Positions 34,602 through 43,688 of a stretch of 64,000 bases of DNA are shown here, piece by piece (the stretch's first letter is position 1; every line of letters begins with the position of its first letter). The stretch is from contig NZ_CP010849.1 of NCBI RefSeq assembly GCF_000931445.1, forward strand, positions 4,774,001-4,838,000, read 5' to 3'. Position numbers and translations under genes: made by a program. This DNA comes from Streptomyces cyaneogriseus subsp. noncyanogenus (GTDB taxonomy: Bacteria > Actinomycetota > Actinomycetes > Streptomycetales > Streptomycetaceae). The notes below the pieces were generated by a model. It searched no databases. It was given only the letters and a program-made list of their open reading frames with translations, and was not told the origin of the DNA.

Positions 34602-35648
34602 ATGCGCCGGATTTCCCGGATCACGGTCGCAGGCGCAGCGACCGCCTCTCTGGCCCTCGCGCTCTCCGCCTGCGGCGGTACCTCGACCTCCGGGTCGTCG
34701 GAGTCGAAGGGCGACAAGGGCCTCGCCATCGCCTACGACGTCGGCGGCAAGGGTGACCAGTCCTTCAACGACGCCGCCTACGCCGGCCTGGAGCAGGCGA
34801 AGAAGGAGTTCGACTACACCACCGCCGACATCGAGCCCACCGAGGGCGAGACGGACGCGGACAAGCAGCAGCGGCTGGAGTCCCTGGCCAAGCAGGGCTA
34901 CAACCCGGTCATCGGTGTCGGCTACGCGTACGCCACCGCCATGAAGGCCGCCGCGGAGAAGTACCCGAAGACGACCTTCGGCATCGTGGACGACTCCACG
35001 GTCAACGCCGACAACGTGGCCGACCTGGTCTTCTCCGAGGAGGAGGCGTCGTACCTGGCCGGTGTCGCCGCCGCCAAGTCGACCAAGAGCAAGGTCGTCG
35101 GCTTCGTGGGCGGCGTGGACGTCCCGCTGATCCACAAGTTCCAGGCCGGCTTCGAGCAGGGCGTGAAGGACACCGACCCCAAGGTCAAGGTCCTCTCCCA
35201 GTACCTGACGCAGACGGCCGAGGAGGGCGGCTTCTCCAGCCCCGACAAGGGCAAGACCGCCGCCGAGGGCCAGATCGAGAAGAAGGCCGACGTCGTCTAC
35301 GCGGCCGCCGGTCTGTCCGGGCAGGGCGTGATCGAGGCCGCCGCCGCCAACAAGGTGTGGGCGATCGGCGTCGACTCCGACCAGTACAAGCAGGAAGCCC
35401 TCGCGAAGTACAAGGACTCCATCCTCACCTCGGCGATGAAGGACGTCGCCAAGGCGGTGTACAACCTCGCGAAGTCCGTGAAGGACGGCAAGCCGCAGAC
35501 CGGTATCGTCAGGGGCGATCTCAAGAGCGGCGAGGTGAGCCTGTCGGACTCCAACCCGAAGTTCGCGCAGAACGCCGAGCTCCAGGAAGCCATCAAGACG
35601 GCCAAGGAGAAGATCATCAGCGGCGAGATCAAGGTCAAGAGCAGCTGA
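34602..35648 (+). CDS. bmpA: BmpA-family nucleoside-binding lipoprotein, copy 2
   Basis: 348 residues from the ATG at 34602, with AGGAG 7 bases upstream. The lipobox is LALALSAC. The binding-protein core is nearly identical to copy 1 (GDQSFNDAAYAGLEQAKKEF, VGFVGGVDVPLIHKFQAGFE, DVVYAAAGLSGQGVIEAAAA). Differences cluster in the linker after the cysteine and the last 40 residues. It lies directly before the ABC ATPase and is probably the main binding protein of that transporter, with copy 1 as a variant of different affinity (inference). Confidence 0.92.
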   Translation: MRRISRITVAGAATASLALALSACGGTSTSGSSESKGDKGLAIAYDVGGKGDQSFNDAAYAGLEQAKKEFDYTTADIEPTEGETDADKQQRLESLAKQGYNPVIGVGYAYATAMKAAAEKYPKTTFGIVDDSTVNADNVADLVFSEEEASYLAGVAAAKSTKSKVVGFVGGVDVPLIHKFQAGFEQGVKDTDPKVKVLSQYLTQTAEEGGFSSPDKGKTAAEGQIEKKADVVYAAAGLSGQGVIEAAAANKVWAIGVDSDQYKQEALAKYKDSILTSAMKDVAKAVYNLAKSVKDGKPQTGIVRGDLKSGEVSLSDSNPKFAQNAELQEAIKTAKEKIISGEIKVKSS

Positions 35649-35769
35649 CACTGCACCACCTCGAAGAGCGTGCAGCCGCCGGGTTGCGTCCGCACAGCGG
35701 GGTACGGGGAGGCCGTCTCCCCGTACCCCGTTTGCTCGGTACGCCGCTCGTTTCGATGCCGTAGGGGCG

Positions 35770-35781
35770 CTACGCGCGTAG
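35770..35781. promoter_or_regulatory. Nucleoside-regulon operator, ABC transporter operon
   Basis: A perfect 12-bp palindrome, CTACGCGCGTAG, 88 bases before the ATPase start used here and just upstream of an AGGAGAG ribosome site. Confidence 0.75.
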
Positions 35782-35857
35782 ACGACCCCCGTCCCCAGGA
35801 GAGTGCGCCATCAACGCGTCCAGCAGCCCTCCGGCCGGCGCGGCGGTCAACGGTCAG

Positions 35858-37414
35858 GTGACCGCCGTCGAGCTCGCCGGGATCACGAAGCGTTTCCCCG
35901 GTGTCGTGGCCAACCACGACATCCACCTCACCGTCCGCAAGGGCACCGTCCACGCCCTCGTCGGCGAGAACGGCGCCGGCAAGTCGACGCTGATGAAGAT
36001 CCTCTACGGCATGCAGAAGCCGGACGAGGGCACCATCGCGATCGACGGCGAGCGGGTGACCCTCTCGTCCCCGGCCGACGCCATCGCCCGCGGCATCGGC
36101 ATGGTCCACCAGCACTTCATGCTCGCCGACAACCTGACGGTGCTGGAGAACGTGGTGCTGGGCAGCGAGAAGCTGTACGGCATCGGCGGCCGGGCCCGCC
36201 GCAAGATCACGGAGATCTCCGAACGCTACGGCCTCGGCGTGCGGCCCGACGCCATGGTCGAGGAGCTCGGCGTCGCCGCCCGCCAGCGCGTGGAGATCCT
36301 CAAGGTCCTCTACCGCGGCGCCCGCACGCTGATCCTGGACGAGCCCACCGCGGTCCTCGTCCCGCAGGAGGTGGACGCCCTCTTCGACAACCTGCGCGAG
36401 CTGAAGTCGGAGGGACTCTCCGTCATCTTCATCTCCCACAAGCTGGGCGAGGTCCTCTCCGTCGCCGACGACATCACCGTCATCCGCCGCGGCACCACGG
36501 TCGGCACGGCCGTGCCCGCCGAGACGACCCCGCGCCAGCTCGCCGAGATGATGGTCGGCAGCGAGCTGCCGACCCCGGAGACCGCCGAGTCCACCGTCAC
36601 CGACCGGCCCGTCCTCACCGTCGAGAAGCTGCGCCTGACGGCCCCCGGCGGCAAGGCCCTGCTCGACGACGTCACCTTCACCATCCACGCCGGCGAGGTG
36701 CTGGGCATCGCGGGCGTGGAGGGCAACGGCCAGACCGAGCTGGTGGACGCGCTGATCGGACTGCGCCACGCCGACTCCGGCACGATCCGCCTCGGCGACG
36801 AGGAGATCACCGCCTGGTCCACCCGCAAGCGCCGCGAGCAGGGCGTCGGCTACATCCCCGAGGACCGCCACCGCCACGGCCTGCTCCTGGAGGCCCCCCT
36901 CTGGGAGAACCGCATCCTCGGCCACGTCACCGAGAAGCCCAACGCCAAGGGCGTCTGGCTGGACCCGAAGGCGGCCCAGGAGGACACCCGGCGGATCGTG
37001 ACGGAGTACGACGTCCGCACCCCGGGCATCGACGTCACCGCCGCCTCCCTGTCCGGCGGCAACCAGCAGAAGCTGATCGTCGGCCGCGAGATGAGCCACA
37101 AGCCGCGCTTCCTGATCGCCGCCCACCCCACCCGCGGGGTGGACGTCGGCGCGCAGGCCGCGATCTGGGACCACATCCGCGAGGCCCGCCGCGAGGGACT
37201 GGCCGTGCTGCTGATCTCCGCCGACCTGGACGAGCTGATCGGCCTGTCCGACACCCTCCGCGTGATCTACGACGGCAGGCTGGTCGCCGACGCCGACCCG
37301 GCCTCCATCACCCCCGAGGAGCTCGGCTCGGCGATGACCGGTGCCGCCACCGGCCACCTCGAACACGAAGAGCCCCCGGCCGCCGGCCCGGGTACGGAAG
37401 ACGAGGCCCGCTGA
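35858..37414 (+). CDS. Nucleoside ABC transporter, ATP-binding protein (two NBDs)
   Basis: 518 residues from the GTG at 35858. An AGGAGAG site at about 35799 faces an in-frame ATC at 35810, so the true start may be 16 codons upstream at a non-standard or mis-sequenced codon. There are two ATPase halves. The first has Walker A GENGAGKST and Walker B TLILDEPTA. The second has a degenerate Walker A (GVEGNGQTE), signature LSGGNQQK and a changed Walker B (FLIAAHPTRG), as is usual in the RbsA/BmpC-like group where one site is weak. It powers import with the two permeases downstream and the BmpA proteins. Confidence 0.92.
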   Translation: MTAVELAGITKRFPGVVANHDIHLTVRKGTVHALVGENGAGKSTLMKILYGMQKPDEGTIAIDGERVTLSSPADAIARGIGMVHQHFMLADNLTVLENVVLGSEKLYGIGGRARRKITEISERYGLGVRPDAMVEELGVAARQRVEILKVLYRGARTLILDEPTAVLVPQEVDALFDNLRELKSEGLSVIFISHKLGEVLSVADDITVIRRGTTVGTAVPAETTPRQLAEMMVGSELPTPETAESTVTDRPVLTVEKLRLTAPGGKALLDDVTFTIHAGEVLGIAGVEGNGQTELVDALIGLRHADSGTIRLGDEEITAWSTRKRREQGVGYIPEDRHRHGLLLEAPLWENRILGHVTEKPNAKGVWLDPKAAQEDTRRIVTEYDVRTPGIDVTAASLSGGNQQKLIVGREMSHKPRFLIAAHPTRGVDVGAQAAIWDHIREARREGLAVLLISADLDELIGLSDTLRVIYDGRLVADADPASITPEELGSAMTGAATGHLEHEEPPAAGPGTEDEAR

Positions 37415-38538
37415 TGAAGAAGTTCGACAAGGAGCGCGTGCTCCTCGCGGTGGCCGGTCCGGTCATCGCGCTCGCCGTGGCCTTCGTCCTGAGCGCGATC
37501 GCGCTGGTCGCCTCGGGCAAGAACCCCGTCGAGCCGTTCGCCCTCATGTTCGAGCAGGCCGGGTTCTCCGACATCCAGGTCCTCATCCTCAACCAGGCGT
37601 CGATGTACTACATCGCCGCGCTGGCGGTCGCCATCGGCTTCCGGATGAACCTGTTCAACATCGGTGTCGACGGCCAGTACCAGCTCGCCGCCATGCTCAC
37701 CGCGATCGTCGGCGCCCACGCGGCCCTGCCGGCCGTCCTCCAGATCCCGCTGCTGCTGCTGACCGCCGCCCTCACCGGCGCGTTCTGGTCCGGCATCGCC
37801 GGCGTCCTGAAGGTCACCCGCGGGGTCAGCGAGGTCGTCGCCACGATCATGCTGAACGCGATCGCCACCTCCGTCATCGGCTACCTCTGGCTGCCGGACG
37901 TCTTCGGCGTCAAGATCGGCAACAACAACACCACCGGCGAGATGCACTCCTCCGGCTGGATCCCCGGCATCGACCTGGGCGCGGCGGGCGAGGTCTACGG
38001 CCTGGTGATCCTCGCGGTGCTGCTCGGCATCGGCTACTGGGTCGTCCTCAACCGCACCCGCTTCGGCTTCGACCTGCGCGCCTCCGGCGCCTCGGAGTCC
38101 GCCGCCGCGGCCAGCGGCGTCGACCCCAAGCGCATGGTCCTGACCGCCATGCTCATCTCCGGGGCCATCGCCGGTCTCGCGGGCCTGCCGATCCTGCTCG
38201 GCGACACCCACACCTACAGCCTCAACTTCCCCACCGGCATCGGCTTCCTCGGTATCGGCATCGCCCTGCTCGGCCGCAACAGCCCGGTCGGCATCGCCTT
38301 CGCCGCCCTGCTGTGGGCCTGGCTCGACAAGGCGTCGCCGGAGCTGGACTTCCACGGCTACGACAAGGAGATCGCGGTCATCATGCAGGGCCTGATCGTG
38401 CTCTCGGTCGTCGTCTCCTACGAGGCCGTCCGCGAGTGGGGCCTGCGCCGCCAGCAGCGCCGCGTCGGCGCCGAACTGGCCGCCGGGCACGTCCTGGGCG
38501 CCGACAACAACACCACGAAGGAGGTGGCTGGCCGATGA
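37414..38538 (+). CDS. Nucleoside ABC transporter permease 1
   Basis: 374 residues; the ATG shares its first base with the TGA of the ATPase (TGATG). About ten membrane segments. Conserved BPD_transp_2 motifs: IGFRMNLFNIGVDGQYQLAA, KVTRGVSEVVATIMLNAIA and FPTGIGFLGIGIALLGRNSP. This is the YufP/BmpB-type half of the channel. The start overlap shows tight translational coupling with the ATPase gene. Confidence 0.92.
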   Translation: MKKFDKERVLLAVAGPVIALAVAFVLSAIALVASGKNPVEPFALMFEQAGFSDIQVLILNQASMYYIAALAVAIGFRMNLFNIGVDGQYQLAAMLTAIVGAHAALPAVLQIPLLLLTAALTGAFWSGIAGVLKVTRGVSEVVATIMLNAIATSVIGYLWLPDVFGVKIGNNNTTGEMHSSGWIPGIDLGAAGEVYGLVILAVLLGIGYWVVLNRTRFGFDLRASGASESAAAASGVDPKRMVLTAMLISGAIAGLAGLPILLGDTHTYSLNFPTGIGFLGIGIALLGRNSPVGIAFAALLWAWLDKASPELDFHGYDKEIAVIMQGLIVLSVVVSYEAVREWGLRRQQRRVGAELAAGHVLGADNNTTKEVAGR

Positions 38539-39812
38539 CCACCCCGCAGACCACGGCGACCGACGTCAACCAGCCCACGCTGCAGCCCGCGGCGCCGACC
38601 GGCCGCCGCCTGTCGCTGCCCGTCCTGCTGCTGGTCATCGCCGGAGCCCTGGCGCTGACCTCGCTCGTCCGCCTCATCACCGGCGCCGACGGCATCACCA
38701 ACGTCAGCCAGATGTCCACCGCCCTCCAGCTCGCCGTCCCCATCGGCCTGGCCGGTCTCGGCGGCCTGTGGGCCGAGCGCGCGGGCGTCGTCAACATCGG
38801 CCTCGAAGGCATGATGATCCTCGGCACCTGGTTCGGCGCCTGGGCCGGTTTCCAGTGGGGCCCGTGGACCGGCGTCCTGGTCGGCATCATCGGCGGCGCC
38901 CTCGGCGGCCTGCTGCACGCCGTCGTCACCGTCACCTTCAACGTCAACCACATCGTCTCCGGTGTGGCCATCAACATCCTCGCCCTGGGCGCCACCCGCT
39001 ACCTCGCCCCCCTCGCCTTCGAGGGCGAGCCCGGCGGCTCCGCCAAGCAGTCCCCGGCGGTCGACTCCCTCGGCCACTTCACGGTGCCCGGGCTGTCCGA
39101 CGCGCTGAGCGACCTCAACGACAAGGGCTGGTTCCTCGTCTCGGACATCGCCGGCCTGCTCGGCGGCCTGGTCACCAACGTCTCCTGGCTGACCCTGATC
39201 GCCGTCGCCCTGGTCCCCGCCACCTGGTGGATCCTGTGGCGCACCCCGTTCGGCCTGCGCCTGCGCTCCTGCGGCGAGAACCCGGTGGCGGCCGAGTCCC
39301 TCGGCGTCAACGTCTACAAGTACAAGTACCTGGCCGTGATCATCTCCGGCGGTCTGGCCGGCCTCGGCGGCGTCTTCCTCTCCCTCGTCGCCAACCCCTT
39401 CTACCTGGAGGGCCAGACCAGCGGCCGCGGCTACATCGGCCTCGCGGCGATGATCTTCGGCAACTGGATGCCGGGCGGCCTCGCCATCGGCGCCGGCCTC
39501 TTCGGCTACACCGACAGCCTCAACCTGCGCGGCGGCGCCGCCAACGTCCACGCGCTGCTGCTGCTCGGCGCGCTGCTGCTGCTCGCCGGGGCGATCTGGT
39601 TCGCGGTCCGCAAGGCGTACGTCAAGGCCGTGGTCACCGTGGCCGTCGGCGCCCTGGTCTTCGCCTGGTACGCGGGCACCGATGAGGTCCCCAACCAGGT
39701 CGTCTCCGCCACGCCCTACGTCGTCACCCTCGTCGTCCTCGCCCTGTCCGCGCAGCGGCTGCGCATGCCGAAGGCGGACGGACTGCCCTACCGGAAGGGG
39801 CAGGGCAAGTGA
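38535..39812 (+). CDS. Nucleoside ABC transporter permease 2
   Basis: 425 residues, starting at an ATGA overlap with permease 1. It belongs to the same superfamily, with ERAGVVNIGLEGMMILGTWF, TFNVNHIVSGVAINILALGA and GRGYIGLAAMIFGNWMPGG. It has ten or more membrane segments and a hydrophilic N-terminus of about 25 residues. It pairs with permease 1 to form the channel. Its stop overlaps the start of cdd, linking uptake directly to the first salvage enzyme. Confidence 0.92.
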   Translation: MTTPQTTATDVNQPTLQPAAPTGRRLSLPVLLLVIAGALALTSLVRLITGADGITNVSQMSTALQLAVPIGLAGLGGLWAERAGVVNIGLEGMMILGTWFGAWAGFQWGPWTGVLVGIIGGALGGLLHAVVTVTFNVNHIVSGVAINILALGATRYLAPLAFEGEPGGSAKQSPAVDSLGHFTVPGLSDALSDLNDKGWFLVSDIAGLLGGLVTNVSWLTLIAVALVPATWWILWRTPFGLRLRSCGENPVAAESLGVNVYKYKYLAVIISGGLAGLGGVFLSLVANPFYLEGQTSGRGYIGLAAMIFGNWMPGGLAIGAGLFGYTDSLNLRGGAANVHALLLLGALLLLAGAIWFAVRKAYVKAVVTVAVGALVFAWYAGTDEVPNQVVSATPYVVTLVVLALSAQRLRMPKADGLPYRKGQGK

Positions 39813-40201
39813 CCGGCGCCGACTGGGCGGCGCTGCGCCGGGCCGCCCGGGACGCCATGTCCCGGGCGTACGCCCCGTACTCCGGGTACGCGGTCGGCGC
39901 CGCCGCCCTGGCCGACGACGGCCGCACGGTGACGGGCTGCAACGTGGAGAACGCCAGCTACGGCATCGGCCTGTGCGCCGAGTGCGGCCTGGTCTCCCAG
40001 CTCCAGCTCACCGGCGGCGGGCGGCTGACCCACTTCGTCTGCGTGGACGGCGACGGCGAGGTCCTCGTCCCCTGCGGGCGCTGCCGCCAGCTCCTGTACG
40101 AGTTCGGCGGCCCGGAGATGCTGCTGGAGACCCCGGCGGGCATCCTGCCGCTGTCGGAGATGCTCCCGCAGGCGTTCGGCCCGGACCACCTCACCCGATG
40201 A
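39809..40201 (+). CDS. cdd: Cytidine deaminase
   Basis: 130 residues from a GTG in a GTGA overlap with permease 2. Zinc-site motifs are complete: TGCNVENASYGIGLCAECGL (Cys-Ala-Glu with the catalytic Glu) and VPCGRCRQLLYEFGG (CxxC). Cytidine and deoxycytidine are converted to uridine and deoxyuridine in the cytoplasm. Its place in the transporter operon means imported cytidine is deaminated at once. Confidence 0.95.
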   Translation: MTGADWAALRRAARDAMSRAYAPYSGYAVGAAALADDGRTVTGCNVENASYGIGLCAECGLVSQLQLTGGGRLTHFVCVDGDGEVLVPCGRCRQLLYEFGGPEMLLETPAGILPLSEMLPQAFGPDHLTR

Positions 40202-40206
40202 CTCCC

Positions 40207-40249
40207 GTACGGCCCCTCCGAGCCGACCGGCCGCTCGGAGGGGCCGTAC
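40207..40249 (+). terminator. Very strong hairpin between cdd and deoA
   Basis: A perfect 16-bp stem (40207-40222 with 40234-40249) and an 11-base loop, followed by gtttcccctt. It lies 5 bases after the cdd stop. It probably ends or attenuates the transporter-cdd transcript before deoA. Confidence 0.75.
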
Positions 40250-40289
40250 GTTTCCCCTTCCCCCTTCGCACTCCTGGAAGGAACCACTC

Positions 40290-41573
40290 ATGGCCATGGA
40301 CGCCATCTCCGTCATCCGCACCAAGCGGGACCGCGGCGAGCTCAGCGACGCGCAGATCGACTGGGTCATCGACGCGTACACCCGCGGGGAGGTGGCCGAC
40401 GAGCAGATGTCGGCCCTCGCGATGGCCATCCTCCTCAACGGCATGAACCGCCGCGAGATCGCCCGCTGGACCGCGGCGATGATCGCCTCCGGCGAGCGCA
40501 TGGACTTCTCCGCGCTCTCCCGCCCGACCGCCGACAAGCACTCCACGGGCGGCGTCGGCGACAAGATCACCCTGCCGCTGGCCCCGCTGGTCGCGGCCTG
40601 CGGCGCCGCCGTCCCGCAGTTGTCGGGCCGGGGCCTCGGCCACACCGGCGGCACCCTGGACAAGCTGGAGTCGATCCCCGGCTGGCGGGCGCTGCTGTCC
40701 AACGAGGAGATGCTGTCCGTCCTGGACGGCGTCGGCGCGGTCATCTGCGCGGCGGGCGACGGTCTGGCCCCCGCCGACAAGAAGCTCTACGCCCTGCGCG
40801 ACGTGACCGGCACGGTCGAGGCGATCCCCCTCATCGCCTCCTCGATCATGTCGAAGAAGATCGCCGAGGGCACCGGCTCGCTGGTGCTGGACGTGAAGGT
40901 CGGCAGCGGTGCCTTCATGAAGACGGTCGAGGACGCCCGCGAGCTGGCCTCCACCATGGTCGGCCTCGGCACCGACCACGGCGTGCGCACGGTCGCGCTG
41001 CTGACCGACATGTCGACCCCGCTGGGCCTGACGGCGGGCAACGCCCTGGAGGTCCGCGAGTCGGTCGAGGTCCTGGCGGGCGGCGGCCCGGCGGACGTCG
41101 TCGAGCTGACCCTCGCCCTGGCGCGCGAGATGCTCGACGCGGCGGGGCTCAAGGACGCCGACCCGGCGAAGGCGCTGGCGGACGGCTCCGCCATGGACGT
41201 CTGGCGCCGCATGATCGCGGCCCAGGGCGGCGACCCGGACGCGGAACTGCCGGTGGCGCGCGAGCGGCACGTGGTCACGGCGCCGGCCTCCGGTGTCCTC
41301 ACCCGCCTGGACGCCTACGACATCGGCGTCGCCGCCTGGCGCCTGGGCGCCGGCCGCGCCCGCAAGGAGGACCCGGTGCAGGCGGGCGCGGGCGTGGAGA
41401 TGCACGCCAAGCCCGGCGACACGGTGACCGAGGGCCAGCCCCTGCTGACCCTCCACACCGACACCCCCGAGCGCTTCGAGTACGCCCTCGCGGCGGTGGC
41501 GGGCTCGTACGACATCGCCCCCGCCGGCACCGCGTTCACCGCCTCGCCGGTGGTGCTGGAGCGTATCGCCTGA
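40290..41573 (+). CDS. deoA: Thymidine phosphorylase
   Basis: 427 residues from the ATG at 40290 (GGAAGGAACC upstream); the ATG at 40296 is possible. Family motifs: MAILLNGMNRREIARWTAAM, DKHSTGGVGDKITLPLAPLV (phosphate loop), SGRGLGHTGGTLDKLESIPG and SIMSKKIAEGTGSLVLDVKV. A PYNP_C domain ends the chain. It cleaves thymidine or deoxyuridine with phosphate to give the base and deoxyribose-1-phosphate. Together with deoC (59454) and the aldehyde dehydrogenases it leads deoxyribose into central metabolism. No operator of the CTACGCGCGTAG type lies directly upstream, so it may be expressed by read-through. Confidence 0.95.
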   Translation: MAMDAISVIRTKRDRGELSDAQIDWVIDAYTRGEVADEQMSALAMAILLNGMNRREIARWTAAMIASGERMDFSALSRPTADKHSTGGVGDKITLPLAPLVAACGAAVPQLSGRGLGHTGGTLDKLESIPGWRALLSNEEMLSVLDGVGAVICAAGDGLAPADKKLYALRDVTGTVEAIPLIASSIMSKKIAEGTGSLVLDVKVGSGAFMKTVEDARELASTMVGLGTDHGVRTVALLTDMSTPLGLTAGNALEVRESVEVLAGGGPADVVELTLALAREMLDAAGLKDADPAKALADGSAMDVWRRMIAAQGGDPDAELPVARERHVVTAPASGVLTRLDAYDIGVAAWRLGAGRARKEDPVQAGAGVEMHAKPGDTVTEGQPLLTLHTDTPERFEYALAAVAGSYDIAPAGTAFTASPVVLERIA

Positions 41574-41646
41574 CCTGCGCTTTCCCCTTCGGTGAACGGG
41601 ACCGGTGGACCTGCGCCGGTCCCGTTCGGCATGCTGCGATGGCCCC

Positions 41647-42246
41647 GTGCGGGAGATCGAGGGTGACTACGTCCTGGCCGACGACGACTGGGACGAGGTG
41701 GTCTGGGTCTGGCGGCGGACGAGGCTCCCCGCGGCTGCGCGGTGGAGATCATCGACGGGGTCGTCACGGTGACACCCCTGTCGGCTGTGGCCCACCGCGG
41801 TGTCGCCGAGCGTGTGCAGCGGCGTCTGTACGGCGCCGTTCCGCAGGACTGGGGCATCTACCAGCGGCTGAGCCTGGCCGTCCCCTCCCGGCTCGGTCTC
41901 TTTGCGCCGGATCTCGCCATCGTGCCGGAGGAGGTGCTGCGTACGGCGGGCGACTCCCTCGTCCCCGTCTCAAAGCCCGGCTCGTCGCGGAGATCACCTC
42001 GAAGGTCACCGCCACCCGCGACCGGACGCACAAGCTCGCGGGTTACGCGGCGGCCGGCACCCCCCTCCACCTCCTCATCGACAGCCTGGCCCCGGGCGGC
42101 CCGACGGTCACGCTGCACAGCCACCCCGTAGGGGCGGCCTACCGCGTCGTGCGAGAGGTGCCGTTCGGCACGCCCGTGCGGTTGCCCGAGCCTTTCGGCT
42201 GCACCCTCGACACCGGCGGGTTCCCCTGGTCCCGCCTCACCCCAGC
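41647..42246 (+). pseudogene. Uma2-family (DUF820) nuclease-like protein, two frame breaks
   Basis: Three pieces in three frames together make a Uma2 protein: EGDYVLADDDWDEVVWVW (frame of 41647), then GCAVEIIDGVVTVTPLSAVA to RLGLFAPDLAIVPEEVL (frame of 41742), then ARLVAEITSKVTATRDRTHK to VREVPFGTPVRLPEPF (third frame, running past 42240). Both shifts, near 41715 and 41970, are of the type made by one missing base. Real decay is possible, but undercalled homopolymers in the sequence are just as likely. The family (restriction-endonuclease fold) is common in Streptomyces and its cellular role is poorly known. Confidence 0.7.
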
Positions 42247-43157
42247 ACCGCCGCCACCCCCACCAGCACCGGCACCGCCACCACCGTCGACACCAGGACC
42301 GCGTCCCGCGCGAGGCGCTCGCCCACCCGGTACGCCGACGCGTAGGTGAAGATGTTCTGCGCGGTCGGCAGCGCCGACGTCACCACCACGTCCAGCAACT
42401 GCGCGCCCCGCAGCCCGAACACCCCCGCCGCCAGCGCCCAGGCCACCGTCGGCTGGCCCACCGACTTGAGGGCGACCGCGAGCAGCACCGGCGGCCGGTC
42501 CGCGCCCCGCAGGGGCATCGCGCTGCCGCACAGGGAGATCCCGAAGGCCAGCAGGACCGCCGGGACGGACATGTCGCCGATCAGCTCCAGCGGATCCATC
42601 ACCGGGCCGGGCACCGTCAGCCCGCTCGCCGCGACCGCCACCCCGGACAGCGCCCCGACCGCTATCGGGTTGCGCAGCGGTGTCAGAAGCCGCCGCCACA
42701 GCGGCCCCTTCCCGTCGCCGCCCGCCACGTCCAGGACCGTCAGCGCGAGCGGGGCGAGGGCGACGAGCTGGAACAGCAGCACCGGCGCCACCAGCGAGGC
42801 GTCCCCGAGGACGTACACCGCGATCGGGATGCCGAGGTTGCCCGAGTTGACGTAACCGGAGCACAGCGCGCCGATCGTGGTCCGGCCCACGCCCCAGCGG
42901 CGTGCCACGCCGACGGCGATGAACACCCCCATCACCGCGGCCGTGCTCAGCGCCGTCACCAGCAGCCGGTCGGAGAAGACCACCGACAGGTCGGCCTGCG
43001 CCAGCGTGGTGAAGAGCAGCGCCGGGGAGGCCACATGGAAGGCGAGCCGGGTCAGCACCTCCCGCCCCTGCTCGCCGAGATGGCCGCCCCGGCCCAGGAC
43101 ATAGCCGACGCCGATGACGACGGCGATGACCGCGAACCCCGTCAGCACCCCCTGCAC
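42237..43157 (-). CDS. AEC-family (auxin efflux carrier-like) transporter
   Basis: 306 residues from the GTG at 43157, after a GGGGAGG ribosome site. There are about ten hydrophobic segments in the inverted-repeat layout of this family. Typical parts are GVLTGFAVIAVVIGVGYVLG, CSGYVNSGNLGIPIAVYVLG (conserved NSGNLGIP) and TSALPTAQNIFTYASAYRVG. Family members export organic acids or other small anions. It is convergent with the broken Uma2 gene and divergent from the STAS gene. Confidence 0.88.
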   Translation of the reverse strand: MQGVLTGFAVIAVVIGVGYVLGRGGHLGEQGREVLTRLAFHVASPALLFTTLAQADLSVVFSDRLLVTALSTAAVMGVFIAVGVARRWGVGRTTIGALCSGYVNSGNLGIPIAVYVLGDASLVAPVLLFQLVALAPLALTVLDVAGGDGKGPLWRRLLTPLRNPIAVGALSGVAVAASGLTVPGPVMDPLELIGDMSVPAVLLAFGISLCGSAMPLRGADRPPVLLAVALKSVGQPTVAWALAAGVFGLRGAQLLDVVVTSALPTAQNIFTYASAYRVGERLARDAVLVSTVVAVPVLVGVAAVLG

Positions 43158-43301
43158 GGCGCCTCCCCGGCGGTGAGGAGGGCGTCGGGCAGGGCGGCCG
43201 GAGCGGGTATGTGGCACATGCAGGCAATTCTCGGGTGCGCGGCGCCGCGGGGTCGATGTGATCTTCGCCGGGGCGTTTCCGCGGGGCCCCGTCCCGCACC
43301 G

Positions 43302-43688
43302 ATGAGTTCCGCGACCGCCCCGGGTCTACCGCATGTGGATGCCGTGACACCCGCCGTACTCGTGCTGTCGGGCCCCGTCTCGCCGCGGGAGGTGCCCCGG
43401 CTCTGCGACGAGGTGCGCGCGCTGCTGGAGACCACCGGGGCCCCGGTCGTCGTCTGCGACGTCGGCGGGCTGGGCCCGCCGGGGCTGGCCGCCGTCGAGC
43501 TGCTGGCCCGTCTGGAGCTGGCCGCCAGACGGGCCGGGGGCCGGATACGCCTGCGCCGCCCCGGCCCCGCCCTACAGGCCCTGCTCCGCCTGACCGGTCT
43601 CGGCTTCGAGACGGAGGGGCAGCCCGAACAGCGGGAACCACCGCCGGGTGTCGAGGAAGCAGTGGAAACCGGTGATCCGGCCGTCTGA
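43302..43688 (+). CDS. STAS-domain (anti-anti-sigma-like) protein
   Basis: 128 residues from the ATG at 43302. The STAS fold is visible as AVLVLSGPVSPREVPRLCDE, APVVVCDVGGLGPPGLAAVE and RRAGGRIRLRRPGPALQALL. The serine usually phosphorylated in SpoIIAA-type proteins (DxSG) is replaced by GGLGPPG, so classical partner switching is doubtful. The last 39 codons overlap the 3' end of the sigma gene on the other strand by 117 bases. The C-terminal tail (EQREPPPGVEEAVETGDPAV) may simply be read-through of that DNA. Confidence 0.7.
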   Translation: MSSATAPGLPHVDAVTPAVLVLSGPVSPREVPRLCDEVRALLETTGAPVVVCDVGGLGPPGLAAVELLARLELAARRAGGRIRLRRPGPALQALLRLTGLGFETEGQPEQREPPPGVEEAVETGDPAV

